A stretch of DNA of 5,509 nt from Rickettsiales bacterium (GCA_947424995.1 CANDYO010000135.1:1-5509); one strand, 5' to 3'. Positions 1-5,438 are shown, counted from the stretch's first letter. The notes: generated by a model from the letters alone, not told the origin. Translations and numbers: made by a program.

Positions 1-525
1 CATAGGATCATTAAGTATATCAATAATAGTCCTACTCGGATCGCTAACTTGTACTTTTATATCATTTCGCCAAACAGATTTTAAACCTATATTATTATTT
101 GTATAATTAACTTTAAGCCAAAATTTAGTTCCTTCTATATCCACATGAAGGTTCCTAACTTTTTTAGAAGTAATGACTATTGTTGTGTTAAAAATCTGTT
201 CAGTAAGATGCCAATATTCTAAGGCGCTCCAACCGGCAATATAGCAAGGAGAAAAAAGCTTACGAGCAATAATCCAACTATCTTCAATTACAGCCTCTGG
301 AGTAGATGATTCGAGAGGAACGGCAATATAAATCCCTCTTTTAATCCTTGTAACCCAGCCACTATTATTAAAACGAGATAATATTATTGAAGCAACTTTA
401 GCATCTATGGCTAATATTTTTGCTGCTTCACTTACAGTAAAGCTATGCTTTGTATTTCGGATAAGTAAGGCTAATTGCTCTCTTGGCTCTTTCTTTATTC
501 CTCTAAGTCGCTTAGGTATATTCAT
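1..525 (-). CDS. AbiEi-type antitoxin / winged-helix regulator, 5' part only
   Basis: A reading frame on the minus strand starts at ATG 525-523 and stays open for 175 codons to the window edge, so the C-terminus is missing. The N-terminus (about residues 15-65) reads as a winged helix: SFTVSEAAKILAI, then VASIILSRFNNSGWVTRIKRGIYIAVP. The wing ending in RGIYxxVP is a hallmark of the AbiEi / COG5340 family. It is followed by TPEAVIEDSWIIARKL, IAGWSALEYWHLT and, near the edge, SDPSRTIIDIL, all typical of the AbiEi core. Family members are autorepressing antitoxins of type IV toxin-antitoxin systems, usually followed by an AbiEii nucleotidyltransferase; that partner would lie left of the window (inference). 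AAGG at 540-537 could serve as ribosome binding site, 11 bases before the ATG, and TATAGT at 566-561 as a -10. It diverges from the complete abiE pair at 832. It differs clearly in sequence from the other two AbiEi-like proteins here. Confidence 0.85.
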   Translation of the reverse strand, partial: MNIPKRLRGIKKEPREQLALLIRNTKHSFTVSEAAKILAIDAKVASIILSRFNNSGWVTRIKRGIYIAVPLESSTPEAVIEDSWIIARKLFSPCYIAGWSALEYWHLTEQIFNTTIVITSKKVRNLHVDIEGTKFWLKVNYTNNNIGLKSVWRNDIKVQVSDPSRTIIDILNDPM

Positions 526-560
526 AGCGTTAAAAACCTTACATTACGCATCGTTACTAC

Positions 561-566
561 ACTATA
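561..566 (-). promoter_or_regulatory. Possible -10 element of the leftward AbiEi-type gene
   Basis: The minus strand reads TATAGT here, one base from the consensus TATAAT, about 36 bases before the ATG at 525. I see no convincing -35 hexamer at 16-18 bases upstream, so this is tentative. Confidence 0.3.
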
Positions 567-601
567 AATATACCTGTTATTTTATTTTTTACAATAAAAT
601 T

Positions 602-743
602 ATGGATTTAAGACAATTGTTTGGTCTACCAAGTGGGGGTCATTGCAGTATTCAATCATTCAAATCAAAGTACAACAGAAGTTTATATAAAATTTGCTCA
701 AGACGATATAGAAATGCTCCCGAAAGGCATGGTAAAATACTGA
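602..743 (+). pseudogene. C-terminal remnant of a tyrosine recombinase (integrase)
   Basis: In the frame ending at TGA 741-743, the translation reads YQVGVIAVFNHSNQS, then TTEVYIKFAQDDIEMLPKG. FNHSNQSTTEVYIK has the form of the last integrase box: the His of (L/F)xHS, then T-x-x-Y with the nucleophilic tyrosine, followed by a short acidic tail. Just upstream, in a different frame (602-625), lies LRQLFG, resembling the LRKTFG stretch that precedes this box in one recombinase subgroup. The two parts are about 10 residues closer than usual and out of frame, and nothing recognisable precedes them, so this is a decayed 3' scrap and not a working gene. It implies that an integrated element once ended here. 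The match is from memory of the family pattern; a profile search would settle it. Confidence 0.5.
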
Positions 744-770
744 TGGAGAGATCTAAAAAAACAATAGCAT

Positions 771-799
771 TTGACAGTTGGTATGTTTGTTTGTATTAT
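771..799 (+). promoter_or_regulatory. Promoter of the abiEi-abiEii operon
   Basis: A perfect -35 TTGACA (771-776) is followed after a 17-base spacer by TATTAT (794-799), one base from the -10 consensus. Transcription would start near 806, about 25 bases before the ATG at 832. The spacing and match make this a strong sigma-70-type promoter. Confidence 0.75.
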
Positions 800-814
800 A
801 GTAAATAAACATAC
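781..814. promoter_or_regulatory. Inverted-repeat operator over the abiE promoter
   Basis: GTATGTTT (781-788) and its exact complement AAACATAC (807-814) form 8-base arms around an 18-base centre. With G-T mismatches allowed, the symmetry extends inward to GTATGTTTGTTTG. The repeat covers the spacer, the -10 and the likely start site, where a bound protein would block RNA polymerase. AbiEi proteins are known to repress their own operon by binding inverted repeats at the promoter, so this is the likely AbiEi operator (inference). Confidence 0.6.
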
Positions 815-831
815 TTTTACTGGTAAAAAAA

Positions 832-1602
832 ATGAGCAAACTAGAAATACTGCTTAAAGAAGCTCCAAAAAATGCTGTTATACTGGATAGCTGGCTAAAG
901 CAGCGTCTTATATCTAATAGCTTGAAGCAAAAATATTTGCAATATGGTTGGTTAAGATCTATAGGACGTGGCGCTAGTTATCTAAAAGACAATCTTCCGT
1001 CTTGGCAAGGAGCAATAGCAGCAATGCAAGAAGCTGGAGAGAAGCTACATGTAGGAGGAAAAACCGCATTACAGCTTCAAGGCGCTGGGCATTTTATAGC
1101 TCCAGAGCTTGATAAGCTATATCTTTACGGAGAGTCAGGGCAAAAGTTACCAGCTTGGTTCCTACAGTATGATTGGCAGCTACGAATACATTATTGCCAA
1201 ATAGATTTTTTACCTGCAAATTTGGGAGTACAAAATTTGACCCAAGGAGATGGCAAAATATTAAAAATTTCTTCGCCAGAACGAGCTATATTAGAATTGC
1301 TTTATCTCGTCCCAAAAGGACAAGGTATCGAAGAGGCATATTATATAATAGAAAATCTAAGCACTCTTAAGTCTGCTCTGCTTCAGGACTTATTGGAATC
1401 TTGTAATTCTATCAAAGTCAAACGACTTTTCTTTTGCTTAAGCGAAAGAGTGAATCAGAGCTGGACTAGATTATTAAACAAAGAAAAAATAGACTTCGGC
1501 TCAGGCAATAGACAAATAGTTACTGGTGGATATCTTGATCCTACCTATAACATAACTCTACCTAAAAATTGGAAAGATAATGATGAAATACCACTATTTT
1601 GA
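832..1602 (+). CDS. abiEi: Type IV toxin-antitoxin system antitoxin AbiEi (autorepressor)
   Basis: This 256-residue protein has the two-part build of AbiEi antitoxins. Residues 1 to about 55 form a winged-helix DNA-binding domain (LIKQ-like helix LKQRLISNSLKQKYLQYGW, wing LRSIGRGASYL). The rest is the AbiEi_3-type antitoxin domain, with SWQGAIAAMQEAG, HVGGKTALQLQGAGHF near residues 73-88 and SSPERAILELLYLVP near 148-162. AbiEi proteins repress their own promoter and neutralise the cognate AbiEii toxin without stable toxin binding, which is why the system is called type IV. The ATG at 832 has only a weak ribosome binding site (GG at 822-823 in an A-rich run), but it fits the promoter at 771-799 and gives a full-length protein. 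The 3' end overlaps the toxin start by about 20 bases, so the two are translationally coupled. The sequence is complete with no damage visible. Confidence 0.92.
   Translation: MSKLEILLKEAPKNAVILDSWLKQRLISNSLKQKYLQYGWLRSIGRGASYLKDNLPSWQGAIAAMQEAGEKLHVGGKTALQLQGAGHFIAPELDKLYLYGESGQKLPAWFLQYDWQLRIHYCQIDFLPANLGVQNLTQGDGKILKISSPERAILELLYLVPKGQGIEEAYYIIENLSTLKSALLQDLLESCNSIKVKRLFFCLSERVNQSWTRLLNKEKIDFGSGNRQIVTGGYLDPTYNITLPKNWKDNDEIPLF
1571..1585 (+). promoter_or_regulatory. Ribosome binding site and double start of abiEii
   Basis: GGAAAG (1571-1576) lies inside the end of abiEi. Two in-frame ATGs follow, at 1580 and 1583. Spacing is 3 bases to the first and 6 to the second, so the second ATG is the more likely main start. 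The protein differs by one Met only. Confidence 0.6.
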
Positions 1603-2494
1603 TCAAGTACAATTATTGCTGAAGCTTCTGCCATTAACATTAGAAGATCCAAGATTTGCTCTCAAAGGCGGCACAGCGATTAATCTATTCTTTCGTGAGA
1701 TGACTCGGATGTCAGTAGATATTGATCTTTGTTATTTAAAATTAGAACCTAGAGATGAGACTTTAAAAGAAATAGAAATTGGACTTGAATCAATAACTCG
1801 CAATATCAGAAATCAATTTCCTGAGATGCGGGTTGAAACAAAATATACAAAAGACGCGCAAGCCAAAAATATTATAGTATGCCATAATGGAGTTACTGTT
1901 AAAATAGAAATAAATCTCATTGTTCGTGGCGCTCTATTTCCTTGTACATCTTTAAATCTTTGCGAAGCAGCAAGCAAGAATTTCAATACTAAAGTTTCAG
2001 CTCGCTGTCTTGATTTTGCAGATGTCTATGGCGGTAAAATATGTGCCGCATTAGATCGACAACATCCTAGAGATTGGTATGATTGCTGGGTTCTATTAGA
2101 GAATGAAGGAATAACAGAAAATATTCGTAAAGCTTTTTTACTATATTTACTAAGTGGAAAAAGACCAATTGCTGAAATGCTTGATCCTTTGCCCGTAGAT
2201 CAAAGATTGCTCTTCACCAATGAACTAGAGGGAATGAATGAATTTATCCCTGACTACAAAACGTTAGCAGAAGTAAGAGTAAGATTAACTAAAGCTCTAC
2301 AGCTTAGTATCACTAAGAATGAACGTTTATTTTTGCTTTCGTTTAAAAGAGGAATACCAGAATGGGAAAAAAGTGGCATTCATGGCTTAGAGGATTTTCC
2401 AGCTGTGAAATGGAAATTACTAAATATACAAAAAATGAATTTAGAGAAACATCGTAGTGCGGTGAGTAAATTAAAGCAAATACTGTTAGTATAA
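1580..2494 (+). CDS. abiEii: AbiEii nucleotidyltransferase toxin
   Basis: This 304-residue protein is a full-length member of the AbiEii/AbiGii nucleotidyltransferase toxin family. The catalytic motifs are all present: FALKGGTAINLFF (GGT at 30-32, nucleotide-binding turn), then MSVDIDL (S45, D47 and D49, metal-binding acidic pair), VKIEIN at 107-112, and the family signature GGKICAALDRQHPRDWYD with K153, D159 and D165. Related enzymes (the MenT group) inhibit translation by adding nucleotides to tRNA acceptor ends; the target of this one cannot be read from sequence. AbiE systems are known to give phage resistance by abortive infection and to stabilise DNA. The gene overlaps abiEi and ends with a Lys-rich, basic tail. 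No frameshift or missing key residue is visible, so toxin and antitoxin are both probably functional. No clear terminator follows the TAA at 2492-2494. Confidence 0.93.
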   Translation: MMKYHYFDQVQLLLKLLPLTLEDPRFALKGGTAINLFFREMTRMSVDIDLCYLKLEPRDETLKEIEIGLESITRNIRNQFPEMRVETKYTKDAQAKNIIVCHNGVTVKIEINLIVRGALFPCTSLNLCEAASKNFNTKVSARCLDFADVYGGKICAALDRQHPRDWYDCWVLLENEGITENIRKAFLLYLLSGKRPIAEMLDPLPVDQRLLFTNELEGMNEFIPDYKTLAEVRVRLTKALQLSITKNERLFLLSFKRGIPEWEKSGIHGLEDFPAVKWKLLNIQKMNLEKHRSAVSKLKQILLV

Positions 2495-2513
2495 TATTTA
2501 TAAAGGGTAGGTA

Positions 2514-2537
2514 GTGTCTAGGTTCTAGCACAACTAG
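2514..2537. repeat. CTAG-rich imperfect palindrome downstream of abiEii
   Basis: GTGTCTAG (2514-2521) faces CTAGCAC (2525-2531) with one bulged base, and a third CTAG follows at 2534-2537. CTAG is usually uncommon in bacterial DNA, so three copies in 24 bases stand out. Function is unknown: it could be a weak hairpin ending the abiE transcript (no T run follows) or a protein site. Confidence 0.35.
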
Positions 2538-2573
2538 TTATGAGGAGCTTCTGATAAATGGGCGCAAAACAAT

Positions 2574-2610
2574 TCTTAGGAGTTTTAAATCCTAAGATTT
2601 GCCTAGGAGT
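2574..2610. promoter_or_regulatory. Inverted and direct repeats ahead of the XRE gene (possible operator)
   Basis: TCTTAGGA (2574-2581) and TCCTAAGA (2590-2597) are exact 8-base inverted arms around an 8-base centre. TAGGAGT in the left arm (2577-2583) recurs at 2604-2610, within a second palindrome CCTAGG (2602-2607). The group lies 20-55 bases upstream of the XRE gene's -35 element. Clustered short half-sites next to a gene for a small XRE regulator suggest an autoregulatory operator, but this is inference; a rho-independent terminator is unlikely because no T run follows the hairpin. Confidence 0.4.
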
Positions 2611-2630
2611 GTTATTTAAAATATCTGCAC

Positions 2631-2660
2631 TTGAATATTCATTTAAAAATTAATTATAAT
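2631..2660 (+). promoter_or_regulatory. Promoter of the XRE-family gene
   Basis: TTGAAT (2631-2636) and a perfect TATAAT (2655-2660) are separated by 18 bases. The start site would be near 2667, giving a leader of about 25 bases that contains the AGAGGA ribosome binding site (2675-2680). Confidence 0.7.
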
Positions 2661-2692
2661 TTATGTATGACGAAAGAGGAAAGCCATAACTT

Positions 2693-2983
2693 ATGCTTAG
2701 CAGAACAGAGATAACCAATCGACAACGTGAAAACTTGTGTAAATTCATGAAAGCAAATAATCTAAATGCAAATTCATGGGCAAAGAAAGCTGGTATTTCA
2801 GAAGGGACGATAAGAAATTACTTAAGTGGTCGTAATTCTTCTGTTTCCACTTTAAGCCTAGAGCTTTTAGCGCAGGCGATTGGAGTTAGTCCATGTATGT
2901 TATTATGGGATAGTTATTCAGATATCTTAGATAAGAATATTGAAATTTCTATCGAAAATAAATGTAAATCAAAAAATTTTTAA
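2693..2983 (+). CDS. Small XRE-family helix-turn-helix regulator
   Basis: This 96-residue protein is mostly one Cro/C1-type HTH domain at residues 11-71. The recognition part reads SWAKKAGISEGTIRNYLSG (residues 28-46), followed by TLSLELLAQAIGVSPCMLL, where the 'LAxALGVSPxxLL' end is typical of the phage-repressor-like XRE group. The C-terminal 25 residues (acidic, then Lys-rich) match no domain I know. It lacks the peptidase or dimerisation domain of full phage repressors, so it may be a prophage-type or toxin-antitoxin-type regulator. The start is supported by AGAGGA 12 bases upstream and the promoter at 2631-2660. It seems to be a single-gene unit: the next plus-strand gene is 225 bases away. 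Its targets are unknown; the repeats at 2574-2610 are the nearest candidates. Confidence 0.88.
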   Translation: MLSRTEITNRQRENLCKFMKANNLNANSWAKKAGISEGTIRNYLSGRNSSVSTLSLELLAQAIGVSPCMLLWDSYSDILDKNIEISIENKCKSKNF

Positions 2984-3086
2984 TCAGCTTTAAAAAAATT
3001 TAAGGCTTGCTCTTCAAACTTCCAAAAAAGATCAACGTTGAGAGAGAAGATTTATGTTTTAATAATGCATTTTCTTCTGTAGGCAT
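2980..3086 (-). pseudogene. Possible frameshifted 3' relic of an unidentified gene
   Basis: On the minus strand, ATG 3086-3084 opens a frame reading MPTEENALLKHKSSLS. A one-frame switch near 3035 continues it as NVDLFWKFEEQALNFFKAD, ending at TAA 2982-2980, just over the stop of the XRE gene. Both halves have normal protein-like composition, unlike the surrounding AT-rich noise, and would join smoothly across one indel. The frame also extends upstream of the Met (NEIFILITFILCKY). I do not recognise the protein. In AT-rich DNA a short open stretch like this can arise by chance, so confidence is low. Confidence 0.25.
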
Positions 3087-3208
3087 ATACTTACAAAGGA
3101 TAAAAGTAATCAAAATAAAGATTTCATTATCTATAAAAAAATTCTAAATAATGAATAGACGATAATATAACTTGTAAACCATTAAGTTATACTTTATGCT
3201 TTCTTATT

Positions 3209-4183
3209 ATGACATATGAAAATCTTACACATAAAAAACAGGTACTCGATAGCTTTAGGCCATTACCAATAGCGCTCGTTCAAAATTTAGATGATTGGTT
3301 TAAGGTAGAGCTTACTTATACGAGTAATGCCATTGAAGGTAATACCCTTACTCGCCGGGAAACGGCAGTAGTAATTGAAAAAGGGCTTACAGTTGGCGGA
3401 AAAAGCTTAAAAGAACACTTAGAAGCTACTAACCACGCTAAGGCTTTGGATTTGGTACATTCGCTCATTAATAAAAAATCATCTCAGCTTGTATCTAAAG
3501 ACGTACTCGCTATACATTACATTATCTTAAAAGGCATTGATGACGATAATGCTGGTCATTATCGCAACGTTCCTGTTCGTATTTCTGGATCGACCGTGAT
3601 TACGCCTAATCCTCGTAAAGTCCCCGATCTGATGGATGAGTTTCAATTATGGCTTATAGGTGAGCATGATTTACACCCTGTAGCGCTTGCGAGCGAAGCG
3701 CATTACCGTTTAGTAACTATTCATCCATTCGTGGATGGTAACGGACGTACTGCTCGGTTATTAATGAATTTATTGCTTATGATGTATGGCTATCCTCCTG
3801 CAATTATCCGCAAGCGTGATCGACTAGCATATATTAGTTCATTAGAAAAAGCACAACTTGGTGGACCAAAGACAGATTACGAAAAAATTATTACTAAGGC
3901 TATCGATCGATCGTTGGATATCTACTTAAAGGCGGCAAAAGGTGAATCTGCCATTGCTGACATAGATACAGATAACCTATTAAAAATCGGAGAACTAGCT
4001 AATGCAGCTGGAATGACCGTATCAACAATTCGTTATTGGACAAAGGAAGGGTTACTGGAAATAGCAAAAATGACTGAATCTGGATATCAGCTCTACGCAC
4101 CTGACATGGTACAGCGTTGTGAGCAAATCAAAAAGCTAAAGAGTCAACGATTTACGCTTACGGAAATCAAGCAACAGCTATAG
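3209..4183 (+). CDS. Fic-domain protein (probable AMP transferase) with C-terminal MerR-type HTH
   Basis: This 324-residue protein carries a complete Fic active site, HPFVDGNGRTAR at residues 172-183, matching HPFx(D/E)GNGRxxR. Fic enzymes use the His to move AMP (sometimes another group) from a nucleotide to a hydroxyl of a target protein. Near the N-terminus TSNAIEGN (38-45) matches the inhibitory motif (S/T)xxxE(G/N), with E43 the residue that blocks ATP; this makes it a self-inhibited class II Fic protein. GHYRNVPVRISGS and the flap-like TVITPNP (about 116-135) are typical of the family. From residue 258 to the end there is a MerR-type HTH: LLKIGELANAAGMTVSTIR, YWTKEGLL, then a helix ending FTLTEIKQQL. 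The fusion suggests a DNA-binding or self-regulating enzyme. No strong ribosome binding site precedes the ATG. The gene looks less AT-rich than its neighbours, suggesting a different origin. It is intact and stands alone. Confidence 0.92.
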   Translation: MTYENLTHKKQVLDSFRPLPIALVQNLDDWFKVELTYTSNAIEGNTLTRRETAVVIEKGLTVGGKSLKEHLEATNHAKALDLVHSLINKKSSQLVSKDVLAIHYIILKGIDDDNAGHYRNVPVRISGSTVITPNPRKVPDLMDEFQLWLIGEHDLHPVALASEAHYRLVTIHPFVDGNGRTARLLMNLLLMMYGYPPAIIRKRDRLAYISSLEKAQLGGPKTDYEKIITKAIDRSLDIYLKAAKGESAIADIDTDNLLKIGELANAAGMTVSTIRYWTKEGLLEIAKMTESGYQLYAPDMVQRCEQIKKLKSQRFTLTEIKQQL

Positions 4184-4380
4184 AGATCCTTAAATATATA
4201 TCTTTATAATGAGAATAAGCACTTAATTTTTAAGAAAGCCAAAAAACAAAAACAAGCTCTTAAGTTTTTTGTTCAAGTAAAAATAATAAATGCTCTTATT
4301 AGCGAAATAACTAAAAAACGAAATTAAAGATCGTTCTGTTACCTCAGCACTCAGACCACTAAAGAATTTTTTATCAGTGG
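4184..4380. other. AT-rich convergent intergenic region with weak hairpins
   Basis: The region lies between the end of the Fic gene and the end of the broken toxin gene, which run towards each other. CAAAAAAC (4240-4247) and GTTTTTTG (4264-4271) are exact complements, and CTTAATTTTTAAG (4222-4234) is a small palindrome; these A/T stems could act as poor terminators. ACCACT (4355-4360) and AGTGGT (4376-4381) form a 6-base GC-containing stem touching the toxin stop codon. No good intrinsic terminator and no gene is evident. Confidence 0.3.
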
Positions 4381-4576
4381 TTATAGTATTTTAATATATT
4401 GATTAAACCTAGACAAAATTTCTTCAAATTCTATTTGCTTACCAAAATAAATGGCAGATTTTTGTTTAAATACCTCAGCATACAATCTTTTTTTACTATT
4501 ATTGGCACAAGCTTTTTTCATGGGCAACTATTTCAAATGGCTCTTTTACATCTGGTAATTGATGAAGAAATAACAT
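4381..4576 (-). pseudogene. Internally deleted AbiEii-type nucleotidyltransferase toxin
   Basis: ATG 4576-4574 overlaps the stop of the upstream antitoxin gene (TAATG), the usual arrangement for such pairs, and AAGGAG (4593-4588) precedes it by 11 bases. The frame reads MLFLHQLPDVKEP, then FEIVAHEKSL, which resembles the N-terminus of AbiEii-type toxins (typically MLxLHxxPDFxxLxxIVAxExxI, then VEKDYW), and stops at 4501-4499 after 25 residues. In another frame from about 4488, RLYAEVFKQKSAIYFGKQ and EFEEILSRFNQYIKIL run to TAA 4383-4381; this resembles the family's C-terminal tail (Y..M.FG...FEEIL). Everything between, including GGT, DID and the Lys/Asp motifs, is gone: about 195 bases remain of an expected 800-900. 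The enzyme cannot be active. The N-terminal match is the stronger of the two. Confidence 0.65.
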
Positions 4577-5157
4577 TAACTATACATCTCCTTAAAAAAA
4601 TGTTTTGTAGCAACTTTACCATAACTTAAGGCATAATTATTAGCTTTGCTAACATCAAATTTATATAAATTATTTTTTATTTGAGTTTTTACTAAATCAG
4701 CATCTTCAGCTAATTTTTCTATATTATTCAGCATATCAACTAATAAAAACTCAGGAGTCAATACATCTGGGAATCCACGATTTAGACGATGAAAATCATA
4801 GGTTTTATCGCCTAATTTAAATTGCCCATGTCTTTTTAAGTTATAAACAACTAATTTATTATAAAGCTGAGTTAATCCTAGGCCTAATGAATTATATTGA
4901 TTCCATGAATATAATAGAAACTTATCTTTATTCAAGAAAGCAGCTACCACGTCTTCATCACTTGGTGGAAGTTTACCGAGTAGTGATAACTTTGGTTTAT
5001 AATAGATCCCGCCTGATAATTTTTCTAACATCCCCTTAGAGTTAAGAAGAGCTAAATCTCGATCTATGCTATGCGAAAAAGGCAACAACTCTTCTCTGCG
5101 GTATACTTTACCGAAATCCAGGTGAGAATAAAGAGTTTCATAATTTTTTGCTTTCAT
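4576..5157 (-). CDS. DUF6088 / AbiEi-like antitoxin, orphaned
   Basis: This protein of 193 residues (from ATG 5157) resembles the DUF6088 branch of AbiEi-like antitoxins. An N-terminal winged helix (YSHLDFGKVYRREELLPF, then DRDLALLNSKGMLEKLSGGIYYKPK) ends in the wing motif GGIYYKP. It is followed by the branch signature LLGKLPPSDEDVVAAFL and by YSWNQYNSLGLGLTQLYNK and FPDVLTPEFLLVDMLNN. Family members act as DNA-binding antitoxins and autorepressors beside nucleotidyltransferase toxins. An upstream in-frame ATG at 5217 would add 20 residues (MHVILIKKH...), but these lie over the palindromic operator and the -10 element and do not look like the family, so 5157 is preferred; no clear ribosome binding site is seen at either. 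The downstream toxin has lost its catalytic core, so this is an antitoxin without a working partner in the window. The gene itself shows no damage. Confidence 0.82.
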   Translation of the reverse strand: MKAKNYETLYSHLDFGKVYRREELLPFSHSIDRDLALLNSKGMLEKLSGGIYYKPKLSLLGKLPPSDEDVVAAFLNKDKFLLYSWNQYNSLGLGLTQLYNKLVVYNLKRHGQFKLGDKTYDFHRLNRGFPDVLTPEFLLVDMLNNIEKLAEDADLVKTQIKNNLYKFDVSKANNYALSYGKVATKHFFKEMYS

Positions 5158-5185
5158 ATAGATATGATACTCGAATTCAAAGTAA

Positions 5186-5221
5186 AATGCATGTTTTTTT
5201 ATTAAAATTACATGCATTATA
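5186..5221 (-). promoter_or_regulatory. ATGCAT palindrome and -10 element of the leftward antitoxin gene
   Basis: AATGCATGT (5186-5194) and ACATGCATT (5210-5218) are exact 9-base inverted arms around a 15-base A/T centre, and each arm contains the self-complementary ATGCAT. On the minus strand TATAAT occupies 5221-5216 and overlaps the outer arm, so a protein bound here would block the promoter; the -35 is weak. This is a likely operator for the antitoxin's own autorepression (inference). Confidence 0.5.
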
Positions 5222-5364
5222 AAATAAGAGTCTACAAAAAAATAACCCTAATAAACTAGGTAGATAATATTTTAACTCTATTAAGATGAGATTTTGATCA
5301 GTAAACACACATCGCTGTATCACTAAATTTCATATCTTTATAGCGGCTAAATGGAAAGAGTATC

Positions 5365-5393
5365 TTGACAAACATTGTCTATTGAGCTATATT
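5365..5393 (+). promoter_or_regulatory. Strong promoter of the right-edge gene
   Basis: A perfect -35 TTGACA (5365-5370), a 17-base spacer and TATATT (5388-5393) form a near-consensus sigma-70 promoter. Transcription would begin near 5400, about 39 bases before the ATG at 5439. Confidence 0.7.
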
Positions 5394-5426
5394 GAGCTAT
5401 TATTAATTAGGTTAATAGCTCAATAT
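5381..5426. promoter_or_regulatory. Triple ATTGAGCTAT box operator / hairpin over the promoter
   Basis: ATTGAGCTAT occurs twice in perfect tandem (5381-5390, 5391-5400) and once inverted as ATAGCTCAAT (5415-5424). The second and third copies form exact 14-base inverted arms (5389-5402 and 5413-5426) around a 10-base loop. A weaker half-site, ATGGCTCAT, follows at 5425-5433. The boxes cover the -10 and the start site, so binding would repress; the transcript could also fold into a hairpin next to the start codon. The arrangement resembles the operators of autoregulated toxin-antitoxin operons. Confidence 0.65.
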
Positions 5427-5438
5427 GGCTCATAAATT

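Noticed and set aside
407..808. Plus-strand open frame of 133 codons
   Set aside because: Its first part is antisense to the clearly coding minus-strand AbiEi-type gene, and its later part crosses the integrase scrap and the abiE promoter. The translation is not protein-like apart from the LRQLFG stretch already used.
1173..1370. Plus-strand open frame of 65 codons inside abiEi
   Set aside because: It lies wholly within the well-supported antitoxin gene in another frame.
2343..2531. Minus-strand open frame of 62 codons
   Set aside because: It is mostly antisense to the 3' end of abiEii, with no ribosome binding site and no family resemblance.
2575..2610. Rho-independent terminator for the abiE operon
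   Set aside because: The hairpin arms are exact, but the loop and flanks hold no T run and it lies 80 bases past the stop; an operator fits better.
4223..4390. Minus-strand open stretch of about 55 codons beyond the toxin stop (contains FFSGLSAEVTERS)
   Set aside because: It has no start codon or ribosome binding site and soon becomes Phe/Tyr/Leu-rich, as expected of random AT-rich DNA. I recognise no family.
4399..4629. Plus-strand open frame of 76 codons
   Set aside because: It is antisense to the broken toxin and the end of the antitoxin gene, whose minus-strand reading is recognisable; the plus translation is Phe/Leu-rich noise.
5381..5426. CRISPR-like repeats
   Set aside because: Only three copies of a 10-base box with no spacers; the position over a promoter indicates an operator.
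5300..5433. Plus-strand open stretch without ATG (contains AAKWKEYLDKHCLL)
   Set aside because: It runs through the TTGACA/TATATT promoter and the repeated boxes, which explain the sequence better, and it has no start codon.
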